The notes beneath the pieces were generated by a model. The model was not told the DNA's origin, searched no databases, and was given only the letters and a program-made list of their open reading frames with translations. A program made the translations under genes and the position numbers. Positions 1-10,947 of a stretch of DNA of 64,000 nt are shown here, piece by piece; positions within the stretch are counted from its first letter, which is position 1, and the number at the start of each line of letters is the position of its first letter. Source of the DNA: an uncultured Lachnospiraceae bacterium (GTDB lineage: Bacteria > Bacillota > Clostridia > Lachnospirales > Lachnospiraceae); the NCBI GenBank assembly GCA_910584945.1, contig CAJUDY010000002.1:119047-183046 (forward strand). Reading direction: 5' to 3'.

Positions 1-1475
1 CGGACCGGGAGGAGGAGATCAGCGCTTTTGTTCCGGAGGAATACTGGAGTCTGGATGCGGACTTCTCGGTCAAAGGCGAGAAGAAATCCCTGATCGCCAA
101 ATTCTATGGGACGCCGAAGGAGAAGCTGGAGATTCATTCCAGAGAGGAGATGGATCAGATCCTTACGGCGGTAAAGGACGCGTCTTTCCAGGTGACGGAA
201 GTAAAAAAGGGAGAGCGGACAAAGAAGGCGCCGATGCCCTTTACCACCAGCACCCTGCAGCAGGAGGCTTCCAAAGTACTGAACTTTTCCACCACCAAGA
301 CCATGCGTCTTGCCCAGCAGCTCTACGAAGGGATCGATATCGAAGGACAGGGTACTGTGGGTGTGATCACTTATCTTCGTACGGACTCCACCCGGATCTC
401 CGAGGAGGCGTCCGTGGCGGCATCCGCCTATATCAAGGAGGCCTACGGAGAAGAATATCTGTCCTCCGGAAAAGGCGCGAAAAAAGAATCGGATAAAAAG
501 ATTCAGGACGCCCATGAGGCAATTCGGCCCACGGATATCCGAAGGCTTCCGGCGGCGATCAAGGAATCCCTTTCCAGAGATCAGTTTCGGCTCTACCAGC
601 TGATCTGGAAGCGTTTCACCGCAAGCTGTATGGCGGATGCGAAGTATCGCACCACCTCCGTGAAGATTGACGGGGGCGGCTACCGTTTTACCGTGTCTTC
701 TTCCAGCGTCGCTTTCGACGGATTTTTGTCGGTTTATGTACAGGAGGAGGAAGAAAAGAGCGGGAATACTACGCTGGTAAAGGCCATCGACCAGAATTCT
801 GTGCTGACGCTTAAAGGGCTGGAAGATAAGCAGCATTTCACCCAGCCGCCCGCCCATTACACTGAAGCGGCTCTTGTGAAGAGCCTGGAAGAGCTGGGAA
901 TCGGAAGGCCCAGTACCTATGCGCCTACCATCAGTACGATCATTGCCCGCCGTTATGTGGCAAAGGAGGGGCGGAACCTCTACCTGACCGAGATCGGGGA
1001 AGTGGTGAACCACATGATGCTTCAGGCGTTCCCGTCTATCGTAGAGACGGACTTTACGGCGAATGTGGAATCCCTTCTGGATATGGTGGAAGAGGGAAAG
1101 GTCAGCTGGAAGACGGTGGTCAGTAACTTCTACCCGGATCTTAACGAAGCCGTTAAGAAGGCGGAGGAGGAGCTTCAGAAGGTAAAGATCGAGGATGAGG
1201 TCAGCGATGTGGTCTGCGAGCAGTGCGGAAGATATATGGTGATCAAATACGGGCCCCATGGAAAATTCCTGGCCTGCCCCGGCTTTCCGGAGTGCAGAAA
1301 TACCAAGCCTTACCTGGAGAAGATCGGCGTCGCCTGCCCCAAGTGCGGGAAAGAAGTCGTCCTTCGGCGCTCATCCAAGGGAAGGAAATTCTACAGCTGC
1401 GAGGGCTATCCGGACTGCGATTATATCTCCTGGAAAAAACCGGAAGGAGAAAAAACGGAAAAGACCGAAAAATAA
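1..1475 (+). CDS. topA: DNA topoisomerase I, C-terminal part (5' end outside window)
   Basis: Type IA topoisomerase that relaxes negative supercoils. The open frame runs in from the window edge (first full codon at base 3), so the N-terminal Toprim domain is missing. The visible part has the sequence AFVPEEYW, then the active-site block ITYLRTDST, in which the Tyr (codon at 372-374) is the family's transesterification residue, then HEAIRPT and the GIGRPSTYAPTI motif. The C-terminus carries two four-cysteine zinc ribbons (CEQC...CPGFPEC and CPKC...CEGYPDC), usual for Firmicutes TopA, and a charged Lys/Glu tail. codY follows 107 bases downstream, the common order in Clostridia. Identification is firm; only the true start is unseen. 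Confidence 0.96.
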   Translation, partial: DREEEISAFVPEEYWSLDADFSVKGEKKSLIAKFYGTPKEKLEIHSREEMDQILTAVKDASFQVTEVKKGERTKKAPMPFTTSTLQQEASKVLNFSTTKTMRLAQQLYEGIDIEGQGTVGVITYLRTDSTRISEEASVAASAYIKEAYGEEYLSSGKGAKKESDKKIQDAHEAIRPTDIRRLPAAIKESLSRDQFRLYQLIWKRFTASCMADAKYRTTSVKIDGGGYRFTVSSSSVAFDGFLSVYVQEEEEKSGNTTLVKAIDQNSVLTLKGLEDKQHFTQPPAHYTEAALVKSLEELGIGRPSTYAPTISTIIARRYVAKEGRNLYLTEIGEVVNHMMLQAFPSIVETDFTANVESLLDMVEEGKVSWKTVVSNFYPDLNEAVKKAEEELQKVKIEDEVSDVVCEQCGRYMVIKYGPHGKFLACPGFPECRNTKPYLEKIGVACPKCGKEVVLRRSSKGRKFYSCEGYPDCDYISWKKPEGEKTEKTEK

Positions 1476-1495
1476 CAGAGAATTCAAAAATAGAA

Positions 1496-1524
1496 TTGCA
1501 ATCTGTCAGACATTATGCTAATAT
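1496..1524 (+). promoter_or_regulatory. Probable sigma-A promoter of codY
   Basis: TTGCAA at 1496-1501 and TAATAT at 1519-1524 are separated by exactly 17 bases. The predicted transcription start, about 1531, falls inside the left arm of the terminator hairpin that ends topA, so promoter and terminator overlap. Inferred from consensus only. Confidence 0.55.
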
Positions 1525-1525
1525 C

Positions 1526-1562
1526 CAAAGTGCGGCTGTAGAAACAGCGGCACTTTGTTTTT
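1526..1562 (+). terminator. Rho-independent terminator after topA
   Basis: Stem CAAAGTGCGGCTG / CAGCGGCACTTTG with a six-base loop and one mismatch, followed by TTTTT. It lies only 20 bases before the codY start codon. RNA started at the codY promoter would lack most of the left arm and escape it. Confidence 0.75.
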
Positions 1563-1582
1563 CGGGATGGGAGAGAAAAAAG

Positions 1583-2386
1583 ATGAGCGTACAGTTATTG
1601 GATAAAACAAGAAAGATCAATAAGCTTCTGCACAATAACAATTCAAGCAAAGTCGTCTTTAACGATATCTGTAAAGTATTGTCGGAGATTCTTTTGTCAA
1701 ATGTGCTGGTGATCAGTAAGAAGGGAAAAGTGCTGGGTATCAGTCAACATGGAAAAGTGGAGGAGATTCACGAACTGATTGTGGACCAGGTGGGAAGCCT
1801 GATCGATCCGCTCTTAAACGAGCGTCTTCTGGGCATCCTATCCACCAAGGAGAATGTAAATCTTCAGACCCTCGGATTTATGGTGGAGAATATCCGCAGC
1901 TACCAGGCGCTGATCACGCCGATCAACATCGCGGGAGAACGGCTGGGCACTCTTTTTATGTATAAGTATGAGAAAGACTATGACATCGACGATATTATCT
2001 TGAGCGAGTACGGCACCACCGTGGTCGGTCTGGAGATGATGCGGGCGGTACATGAAGAGAATGCGGAAGAAGAGCGCAGAAAGCAGATCGTGCGGTCCGC
2101 CATCAGCACGCTGTCCATGACGGAGCTGGAAGCGATTCTGCTGATCTTTCAGGAGATGAAAGGCAATGAGTGCACGCTGGTGGCCAGCAAAATTGCGGAT
2201 AAAGCGGGCATTACCCGCTCCGTGATCGTCAACGCCCTTCGGAAGTTCGAGAGTGCCGGGGTGATCGAGTCCCGCTCTTCCGGTATGAAAGGAACGAGCA
2301 TCAAAGTGCTCAACGACTGTGTATTTGAAGAGTTGAAAGAGGTGCAGAATCATAAATCCGATCTAAAAATTATAAAGAAATACTAA
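1583..2386 (+). CDS. codY: GTP-sensing transcriptional repressor CodY
   Basis: Global regulator of Firmicutes that represses nutrient-scavenging genes when branched-chain amino acids and GTP are plentiful. The 267-aa product is close to the usual length of about 260. Residues 1-150 form the GAF ligand-binding domain, with a typical opening (LLDKTRKINKLL, then LSEILLSNVLVISKKGK). The C-terminal winged helix-turn-helix (ASKIADKAGITRSVIVNALR, then ESAGVIESRSSGMKGT) is strongly diagnostic. The frame continues upstream into the topA 3' end, but the ATG at 1583 was chosen because GGGAGAG precedes it and the family N-terminus starts here. It is monocistronic with its own promoter. No CodY box was identified nearby. 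Confidence 0.95.
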   Translation: MSVQLLDKTRKINKLLHNNNSSKVVFNDICKVLSEILLSNVLVISKKGKVLGISQHGKVEEIHELIVDQVGSLIDPLLNERLLGILSTKENVNLQTLGFMVENIRSYQALITPINIAGERLGTLFMYKYEKDYDIDDIILSEYGTTVVGLEMMRAVHEENAEEERRKQIVRSAISTLSMTELEAILLIFQEMKGNECTLVASKIADKAGITRSVIVNALRKFESAGVIESRSSGMKGTSIKVLNDCVFEELKEVQNHKSDLKIIKKY

Positions 2387-2412
2387 AAATTGAAAAAATC
2401 GAAATTTCCCCA

Positions 2413-2441
2413 TTGACAATTTGGTTTCCTCGTACTAATAT
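2413..2441 (+). promoter_or_regulatory. Sigma-A promoter of groESL
   Basis: TTGACA (2413-2418, perfect consensus), 17-base spacer, TAATAT (2436-2441). The CIRCE operator starts 12 bases after the -10 box, as expected for HrcA repression. Confidence 0.85.
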
Positions 2442-2453
2442 AATATCCAGAAG

Positions 2454-2480
2454 TTAGCACTCGACCTAAGTGAGTGCTAA
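2454..2480 (+). promoter_or_regulatory. CIRCE element (HrcA operator)
   Basis: Perfect match to the known consensus: TTAGCACTC (2454-2462), nine-base spacer, GAGTGCTAA (2472-2480). HrcA bound here represses groESL until heat shock titrates GroEL. It lies in the 5' leader, 36 bases before groES. Confidence 0.97.
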
Positions 2481-2515
2481 TAAGACCAAACAGAAGGCTT
2501 GAAGGAGGAATTACC

Positions 2516-4458
<1,943 letters not shown>

Positions 4459-4480
4459 TCCCGCACCAAATGAAAAAAGT

Positions 4481-4512
4481 AAAAGGACGTCCCTTACGGG
4501 GCGTCCTTTTTT
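4481..4512 (+). terminator. Terminator of groESL
   Basis: Stem AAAAGGACGTCCC with GGGGCGTCCTTTT, loop TTAC, running into TTTTTT. GC-rich core with a long T-tract. Confidence 0.9.
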
Positions 4513-4524
4513 ACGTATTGTCCA

Positions 4525-4553
4525 TTGACATAATGGGTTTGATCTGATAGACT
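4525..4553 (+). promoter_or_regulatory. Probable promoter of guaB
   Basis: TTGACA (4525-4530), 17-base spacer, TAGACT (4548-4553). It sits just after the groESL terminator and 44 bases before the guaB ATG. Confidence 0.6.
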
Positions 4554-4569
4554 GTTTTAAATTTCATAA

Positions 4570-6051
<1,482 letters not shown>

Positions 6052-6062
6052 AAAAACGGGAC

Positions 6063-6201
6063 GCCCGTCCGGAACAGGTATTCCTTTCAGACCCCGCTCG
6101 CGCTTAGGGAGCGGACGCAGCGGTACTAAGGGTGCAAAAGACGCACCCTAAGGACCGGCGCCGCTCTATGGGTCTTGCAGGAATACCTGTTCCGGACGGG
6201 C
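6063..6201. repeat. 139-nt palindromic element with a perfect 23-bp outer stem
   Basis: The first 23 bases (6063-6085, starting GCCCGTCC) are the exact reverse complement of the last 23 (6179-6201). Inside, AGACCC (6089-6094) pairs with GGGTCT (6170-6175). Within those are a hairpin CCGCTC/GAGCGG (6094-6099 with 6109-6114) and another AGGGTGC/GCACCCT (6129-6135 with 6143-6149). As RNA it would fold into a long rod topped by a multi-branched head. There is no T-tract after it, so it is not a standard terminator. It may be a miniature palindromic repeat, an RNA-processing or attenuation structure, or a small RNA. I do not recognise the family. Confidence 0.7.
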
Positions 6202-6220
6202 TGTTTCTGTGAGATTCCGG

Positions 6221-6249
6221 TTGTAAAAGAGTGGGGGAAATGGTAAACT
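6221..6249 (+). promoter_or_regulatory. Possible promoter of pyk
   Basis: TTGTAA (6221-6226), 17-base spacer, TAAACT (6244-6249), between the palindromic element and the pyk ATG. Moderate consensus match. Confidence 0.4.
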
Positions 6250-6291
6250 ATTAGGTAGTAATCATATAAGGAAAGGACAGGAGTCGAGGTT

Positions 6292-8034
6292 ATGAGGAGA
6301 ACGAAGATTGTATGTACGCTGGGGCCGTCTACGGACAACGAGGAGGTTCTGCGTCAGTTGATGCTGGAAGGCATGGCGGTGGCCAGGATGAATTTTTCCC
6401 ATGGAAGCCATGAGGAGCAGAAGGTGCGTCTGGATGCGGTGAAGAAGCTGAGGGAGGAACTGGATCTCCCAATCGCTGCGCTTCTGGACACCAAAGGGCC
6501 GGAGATCCGGATCGGAGAAGTGGAGGGCGGAAAGCTGGAGCTGAAAGCGGGGCAGCTTTTTACCCTGACGGGTGAAGAGATCGTCGGCAACGCGGAGCGA
6601 GTGTCCATCACCTACAAAGAGCTGCATCAGGACGTCTGTCCGGGTGACTCGATCCTGATCGACGACGGTCTGATCGGCATGGAAGTGCTGCGGGTGGAGG
6701 GCAAAGAGATCGTCTGCCAGGTGAAGAACGGCGGATTTATCTCCAACCGGAAGGGCGTCAATGTGCCGGGAGTAGAGCTGAAGATGCCTTTTGTGAGCAA
6801 GAAAGATTATGAGGACATTGTCTTTGCGGCGGAGCAGGACTTTGACTATATTGCGGCGTCCTTTACCAGAACGGCGGAGGATATCCTGGAACTTCGGAGA
6901 ATCCTGCAGTCCCATGACGGAGAGGGAATCCGGATCATCGCCAAGATCGAGAATATGCAGGGCGTGGAGAACTGCGCGGCGATCCTCCGGGTGGCCGACG
7001 GCATCATGATTGCCAGAGGCGATATGGGTGTGGAGATCCCCTTAGAAGAAGTGCCGGTGATTCAGAAGAAGCTGATCCGCCTGTGCATCAGTATGGACAA
7101 GCCGGTGATCACGGCGACTCAGATGCTGGACTCTATGATCAAGAATCCCCGTCCCACCCGTGCGGAGACTTCCGACGTATCCAACGCCATTTATCAGGGA
7201 ACCAGTGCCATCATGCTGTCCGGAGAGACGGCGGCAGGCGCTTATCCGGTGGAAGCGGTGAAGACCATGGCCCGGATTGCGGAGCGCACGGAGAAAGACA
7301 TTGATTACACGACGGAATTCAAACCCCGCAGACTGTCCCATCGCCCGGATGTGACCAACGCCATTTCCCATGCTACCTGTACGACGGCGATGGATCTGAA
7401 GGCGGCGGCCATCGTGGCGGTATCCAAGTCGGGCAAGACCGTGGGCAGCATCTCCAAATACCGTCCGTCGGTTCCGATCATCGGCTGCTCCACGGAGGAG
7501 CGGGTCTGCCGTCAGCTGAACCTGATTTGGGGGGTCATCCCGATCCTGATGGAAGAAGAGGATACGGCAGACGAACTGTTCGACCACGCGGTGGAGAAGG
7601 CGGAGCAGAGAGGGCTGATCCAGAGAGGCGAGCTTGCGGTGATCACCGCCGGCGTTCCCCTTGGAATGTCCGGAACGACCAATATGGTCAAGGTCCATGT
7701 GGCAGGCAATACGCTGATCACCGGAAAAGGCTGCAATAAGCTGAAAAAGTCCGGAAAGGTCTGCGTCTGCAGAAACATCGAAGAACTGGAACACAATTTC
7801 CAGCCGGGCGATATCCTGGTGGTGCATCAGACGACCAACGAGATGATGAGCAAGTTAAAAGACGCCGCAGGAATCGTCACCGAGACTGGAGACCGTTATT
7901 GCCACGCGGCCATCGTAGGGATGGCGCTGGATATCCCTGTTATTGTGGCGGCGAGAAACGCGGGCAGCATCCTGAAGTCCGGTACGTTTGTGACCATCGA
8001 CGCGGAACAGGGGATCGTGTACAGCGGCAGATAG
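6292..8034 (+). CDS. pyk: Pyruvate kinase with extra C-terminal swivelling domain
   Basis: Last step of glycolysis: phosphoenolpyruvate plus ADP to pyruvate plus ATP. The N-terminus RRTKIVCTLGPS, DTKGPEIRIG, the metal-binding MIARGDMGVEIP and the signature MLDSMIKNPRPTRAE are all present. At 580 aa it is about 100 residues longer than the enteric enzyme. The added part (about 480-580; GDILVVHQTTNEM...CHAAIVGMALDIPVIV) resembles the PEP-utilising phosphohistidine domain found in Bacillus-type pyruvate kinases, and its His (in CHAAIVG) is kept. The start is set by ACAGGAG upstream. The next gene follows closely and may be cotranscribed. Confidence 0.96.
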   Translation: MRRTKIVCTLGPSTDNEEVLRQLMLEGMAVARMNFSHGSHEEQKVRLDAVKKLREELDLPIAALLDTKGPEIRIGEVEGGKLELKAGQLFTLTGEEIVGNAERVSITYKELHQDVCPGDSILIDDGLIGMEVLRVEGKEIVCQVKNGGFISNRKGVNVPGVELKMPFVSKKDYEDIVFAAEQDFDYIAASFTRTAEDILELRRILQSHDGEGIRIIAKIENMQGVENCAAILRVADGIMIARGDMGVEIPLEEVPVIQKKLIRLCISMDKPVITATQMLDSMIKNPRPTRAETSDVSNAIYQGTSAIMLSGETAAGAYPVEAVKTMARIAERTEKDIDYTTEFKPRRLSHRPDVTNAISHATCTTAMDLKAAAIVAVSKSGKTVGSISKYRPSVPIIGCSTEERVCRQLNLIWGVIPILMEEEDTADELFDHAVEKAEQRGLIQRGELAVITAGVPLGMSGTTNMVKVHVAGNTLITGKGCNKLKKSGKVCVCRNIEELEHNFQPGDILVVHQTTNEMMSKLKDAAGIVTETGDRYCHAAIVGMALDIPVIVAARNAGSILKSGTFVTIDAEQGIVYSGR

Positions 8035-8058
8035 TTCGGGTCTATGGAGAAAGACCAT

Positions 8059-9069
8059 ATGGATATCCACAGACACAGGCGCATGATCCTGAAAGGTCTG
8101 AAGATTGCGGTCGGCAGCTGTCTGGCGATCGTGATCGCAGAGCTTTTTCGGCTGCAGTACGCGTCTTCTGCCGGGATTATCACGCTGCTCACCGTACAGG
8201 ATACCAGGCAGGGCACGATCCAGCTGACCAAAGACCGGCTGCTGTCCTTTCTGGTGTCGGTGTTTTTGATCTTCCTCTGCTTCCGGGTGACGGGCAGAGT
8301 GAGCTGGGCGAGCTACGGAAGTTATCTATTCCTGATGGTGATCTCTTCTTATTATTTCGGCTGGCAGAATGCCATCTCCGTTAACGCGGTCATGGGTACC
8401 CACTACGTGATGTCGCCCAACTATCATCTGGATTTTGCTTTGAGCGAGCTGGCGCTGATCCTGATCGGAACCGGAGTGGCCCTGGCCATGAACTGGAAGA
8501 TGCCGAGCAGCTTAAAAGAGATCCGGGAGGCGATGGCGAAGATCGAAGACGCCATGGAGCAGGTGCTGAGAGAGCTGGCGTGGTATCTGGGAGATAAAAA
8601 TGACGGAGACCAGGTCTGGTTCGATCTGGACCGGCTGGAGGCCGACATTCACCAGGGACTGGACCGGGCCAATGAGCAGACCCGCAATACCATGTCGGAA
8701 GAAGATTACTACTATGTGGAATACATGGAGATGCGCCTGCAGCAGTGCGTGATGCTGCAGAACTTAAGAAGCCGTGTGCAGAAGATTCAGGAGCTGCCAA
8801 GGCAGGCGAAGCCCATCAGCGATTTCCTGGAGCATCTGGCGGATTACGTCCATGCGGAAGACGTACCGGGAGAGCAGCTTAGAAAGCTTCAGATGGTGTT
8901 TGACCATATGAAGCAGGAGCCCATGCCGGTGACCCGGGAAGAGTTCGAGAACCGGGCGATTCTCTATCATGTACTCATGGATCTGGAGGAGTTTCTGTTC
9001 GTGAAGCAGAGGTTTGCGAAGAGGGAGTTTCCACGGCCGGAGGAGCTTACAGAAAAGGCAGACGGATAA
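8059..9069 (+). CDS. Aromatic acid exporter family (FUSC-like) membrane protein
   Basis: About 336 aa. The N-terminal half has four or five hydrophobic segments (about residues 15-35, 50-75, 78-98, 120-145), including ASSAGIITLLTVQDTRQGT, typical of the Gram-positive ArAE_1 family. The C-terminal half is soluble, charged and coiled-coil-like (REAMAKIEDAMEQVLRELAW), as in the ArAE_1 C-terminal domain. The family is named after aromatic carboxylate efflux, but substrates are unknown for most members. An ATG at 8044 is in frame, but the GGAG at 8046-8049 is placed for the ATG at 8059, so the later start is preferred. It lies 24 bases after pyk and ends at a strong terminator. Confidence 0.8.
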   Translation: MDIHRHRRMILKGLKIAVGSCLAIVIAELFRLQYASSAGIITLLTVQDTRQGTIQLTKDRLLSFLVSVFLIFLCFRVTGRVSWASYGSYLFLMVISSYYFGWQNAISVNAVMGTHYVMSPNYHLDFALSELALILIGTGVALAMNWKMPSSLKEIREAMAKIEDAMEQVLRELAWYLGDKNDGDQVWFDLDRLEADIHQGLDRANEQTRNTMSEEDYYYVEYMEMRLQQCVMLQNLRSRVQKIQELPRQAKPISDFLEHLADYVHAEDVPGEQLRKLQMVFDHMKQEPMPVTREEFENRAILYHVLMDLEEFLFVKQRFAKREFPRPEELTEKADG

Positions 9070-9093
9070 AAGAAAATGAAAGTATATGAGCGT

Positions 9094-9139
9094 AAATTTC
9101 CGCCCTGACTGCGTGTTGCAGACAGGGCGGGAATTTTTT
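9094..9139 (+). terminator. Terminator after the ArAE-like gene
   Basis: Stem AAATTTCCGCCCTG pairing with CAGGGCGGGAATTT, loop of about 15 bases, with T7 included in the distal arm. It closes the pyk/ArAE transcription unit. Confidence 0.85.
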
Positions 9140-9181
9140 TACAAATTATGAAAAAAATGTGAAGGAAATGTGAAAAAGTGG

Positions 9182-9211
9182 TAGACATCCGGGGGGGGGG
9201 TGTTGTATAAT
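9182..9211 (+). promoter_or_regulatory. Promoter with G10 homopolymer in its spacer (probable phase-variable switch)
   Basis: TAGACA (9182-9187, five of six matches to the -35 consensus) and a perfect TATAAT (9206-9211) are 18 bases apart. Ten of those 18 bases are an uninterrupted G run (9191-9200). Losing or gaining one G would give 17- or 19-base spacing. Length change of poly-G or poly-C in a promoter spacer is an established on/off mechanism for surface antigens (Neisseria porA and opc). The downstream gene encodes a secreted repeat protein, which fits. The box assignment is by eye. Confidence 0.65.
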
Positions 9212-9268
9212 TGAGACGAAAGATGTGATGAACAGGGTCAATACTCAAGAGACAGCTGATGTGGTATT

Positions 9269-9283
9269 AATGCGTAACGCATT
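9269..9283 (+). promoter_or_regulatory. 15-bp inverted repeat in the 5' leader of the secreted protein gene
   Basis: AATGCGT-A-ACGCATT is a perfect seven-base inverted repeat, 31 bases before the ATG at 9315 and downstream of the predicted transcription start. It could be an operator or a small leader hairpin. No factor can be assigned. Confidence 0.4.
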
Positions 9284-9314
9284 GATATAAAAAACAAAGA
9301 AAGAGGGAAAGACC

Positions 9315-10871
9315 ATGAAAAAATGGAAGCAACTCGTAGTTTTTGTCATGATTCTTACCATGGTAATGGGCATGACATCGTTCGCGGCAGGCGCCGGCGA
9401 CAGTGGAACCAGTGGAACCGGTACTGTAAGTGGTGGCAGCGTGAGTGGTGATAACACAACACCGACAAAGCCGACAAAGCCGACAACACCGACAACACCG
9501 ACAACACCGACAACACCGACAACACCGACAACACCTTCAACCGGAACTGATGTAACAGGTACGATTGATGCAGAAGCAGCACCGGCTGCAACGGTTGATA
9601 CCAAAACTGCAGTTGTCGGCGGTAAAGAAGTAGAAGTAGAGCTGGTCGTTCAGACAATTGATGCTGCAAATAAAGATTCTGAAGAAGTGGAAAAAATTAC
9701 GACCGCATTAAAGGCTCAGGCAGCGGCCCTGACCGGTTTTAAAGCAGATTCTCGGAATAAAACTTTCTTATTTGATGTAGATCTGCAGATCAAAGGCGGC
9801 GGTAGCGTAGGCACTACTCTGGATCAGCCGGTTGCGGTTTCGATTGACTGTGGGTCCAGGTTCCCGGCAGGAACGACGAAGGACAACTTAAGAGTGCTTC
9901 ACTACAGCTACAGCAAAGGGGCATGGGAAAAGAGAAAGATTCTTTCTTATGTGGACGGTGTTGTGACCGCAGAGTTTGATTCTTTCAGCCCGGTAGCAAT
10001 TCCGTATTCTGCGATTGCAGTTCCGGATGAGGATTCTGAGTTGACGACCTCTACCAACGATGCATGGAAACTGACTTCCGGCATCCAGAAAAACAAATAC
10101 AATGTCATCACTCTGACCTGGAACAAGCTGGGAGGAAAGAAAGACAGATATGAGATCGGCTTCTTCAAGACTCCGGAGGACGTGAACCCATATAAAATCG
10201 TAACGACCAAGAAGACCAGCTATAAGTTCTCCAAGGCCGTATGCGGAAACGAGTACTTCTTCAAAGTCAGGGTAAAAGGCAGCAGCGCATGGAGCGATAC
10301 CTGCTATGCGTATACCACTCTGGAAGGCAAAGGTGCTCCTCAGATTACCTCTGTAAAAACTACATACAACACCATTACTATCAAATGGAAGAAAGTAACC
10401 GGTGCAAAGAGCTATGCAATCTACGATTCTCCGAGTGCAGAGACTCCGATCGCAACGGTGAAGGGAACCAAGGTTACCTTTAAGAACGTGGCAACCGGCC
10501 TTTCCTTCCGGTATTTTGTAAGACCTGTGAGAGAGAATTCCGTAGGTGACGTTTCTGAGGCGGCAACCGGAACGACTGAGCTGCAGGCACTTAAGGGTGT
10601 GAAGGTCAGAGGTCTTGATTCCGCATCCGTAAAAGTCACCTGGAAGAAGGTGAAGGGAGCAACCGGTTACTATGTGGAGATCTGGTGTGATCAGTGCCAG
10701 CGGTATGAGTCGATTGACGGCGAAATGCTGACTCCTGTGGTAAGGAATTCCCTGGTAGTGTACGGACTGGATGCAAACAGATCCTATAAATTCAGAGTGA
10801 CTCCTCTGAGAGGAAGTTATGATGGAACTGCTGGCGAAGGTCAGGGCAGAACCAAAAACGTACCGAATTAA
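9315..10871 (+). CDS. Secreted fibronectin type III-like surface protein with Pro/Thr stalk
   Basis: 518 aa. A signal peptide (Lys-rich start, hydrophobic core to about residue 22, cleavage near FAAGAG) precedes a Thr/Ser/Gly/Pro-rich stalk (about residues 27-85) with tandem PTK/PTT triplets. An unassigned domain (about 90-235) follows, then three FnIII-like beta-sandwich modules (about 245-335, 340-425, 430-515) with recurring TWNKL/KWKKV and GYYVEIW-type strands. There is no LPXTG motif or transmembrane anchor, so it is probably secreted or wall-associated by an unseen route. A GAGGGAAAG site precedes the ATG. It is monocistronic between a poly-G promoter and a terminator. FnIII modules suggest binding to polysaccharide or host protein, but no ligand can be named. 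Confidence 0.75.
   Translation: MKKWKQLVVFVMILTMVMGMTSFAAGAGDSGTSGTGTVSGGSVSGDNTTPTKPTKPTTPTTPTTPTTPTTPTTPSTGTDVTGTIDAEAAPAATVDTKTAVVGGKEVEVELVVQTIDAANKDSEEVEKITTALKAQAAALTGFKADSRNKTFLFDVDLQIKGGGSVGTTLDQPVAVSIDCGSRFPAGTTKDNLRVLHYSYSKGAWEKRKILSYVDGVVTAEFDSFSPVAIPYSAIAVPDEDSELTTSTNDAWKLTSGIQKNKYNVITLTWNKLGGKKDRYEIGFFKTPEDVNPYKIVTTKKTSYKFSKAVCGNEYFFKVRVKGSSAWSDTCYAYTTLEGKGAPQITSVKTTYNTITIKWKKVTGAKSYAIYDSPSAETPIATVKGTKVTFKNVATGLSFRYFVRPVRENSVGDVSEAATGTTELQALKGVKVRGLDSASVKVTWKKVKGATGYYVEIWCDQCQRYESIDGEMLTPVVRNSLVVYGLDANRSYKFRVTPLRGSYDGTAGEGQGRTKNVPN
9462..9533 (+). repeat. Eight in-frame 9-bp tandem repeats (Pro-Thr-Lys/Thr)
   Basis: Two copies of CCGACAAAG then six of CCGACAACA, encoding PTK PTK and six PTT. 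Being a multiple of three, copy-number change would lengthen or shorten the stalk without a frameshift. Confidence 0.9.
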
Positions 10872-10886
10872 GCAATAACTTTAAGG

Positions 10887-10916
10887 CGTGGTCTGGAGAA
10901 CAGGCCACGTCTTTTT
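10887..10916 (+). terminator. Terminator after the FnIII-like gene
   Basis: Stem CGTGGTCTG / CAGGCCACG (one G-U), loop GAGAA, then TCTTTTT. Confidence 0.85.
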
Positions 10917-10947
10917 CTGTGGGCTTTATAAACATGAGGGAGGATCT

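Noticed and set aside
9212..9314. Riboswitch (cyclic di-GMP type) upstream of the surface protein
   Set aside because: The leader has only a short inverted repeat; neither of the conserved GEMM core sequences nor a coupled terminator could be found.
9245..9669. Minus-strand frames with Gly-Val repeats opposite the Pro/Thr stalk
   Set aside because: They are the antisense of the 9-bp repeats, without start signals.
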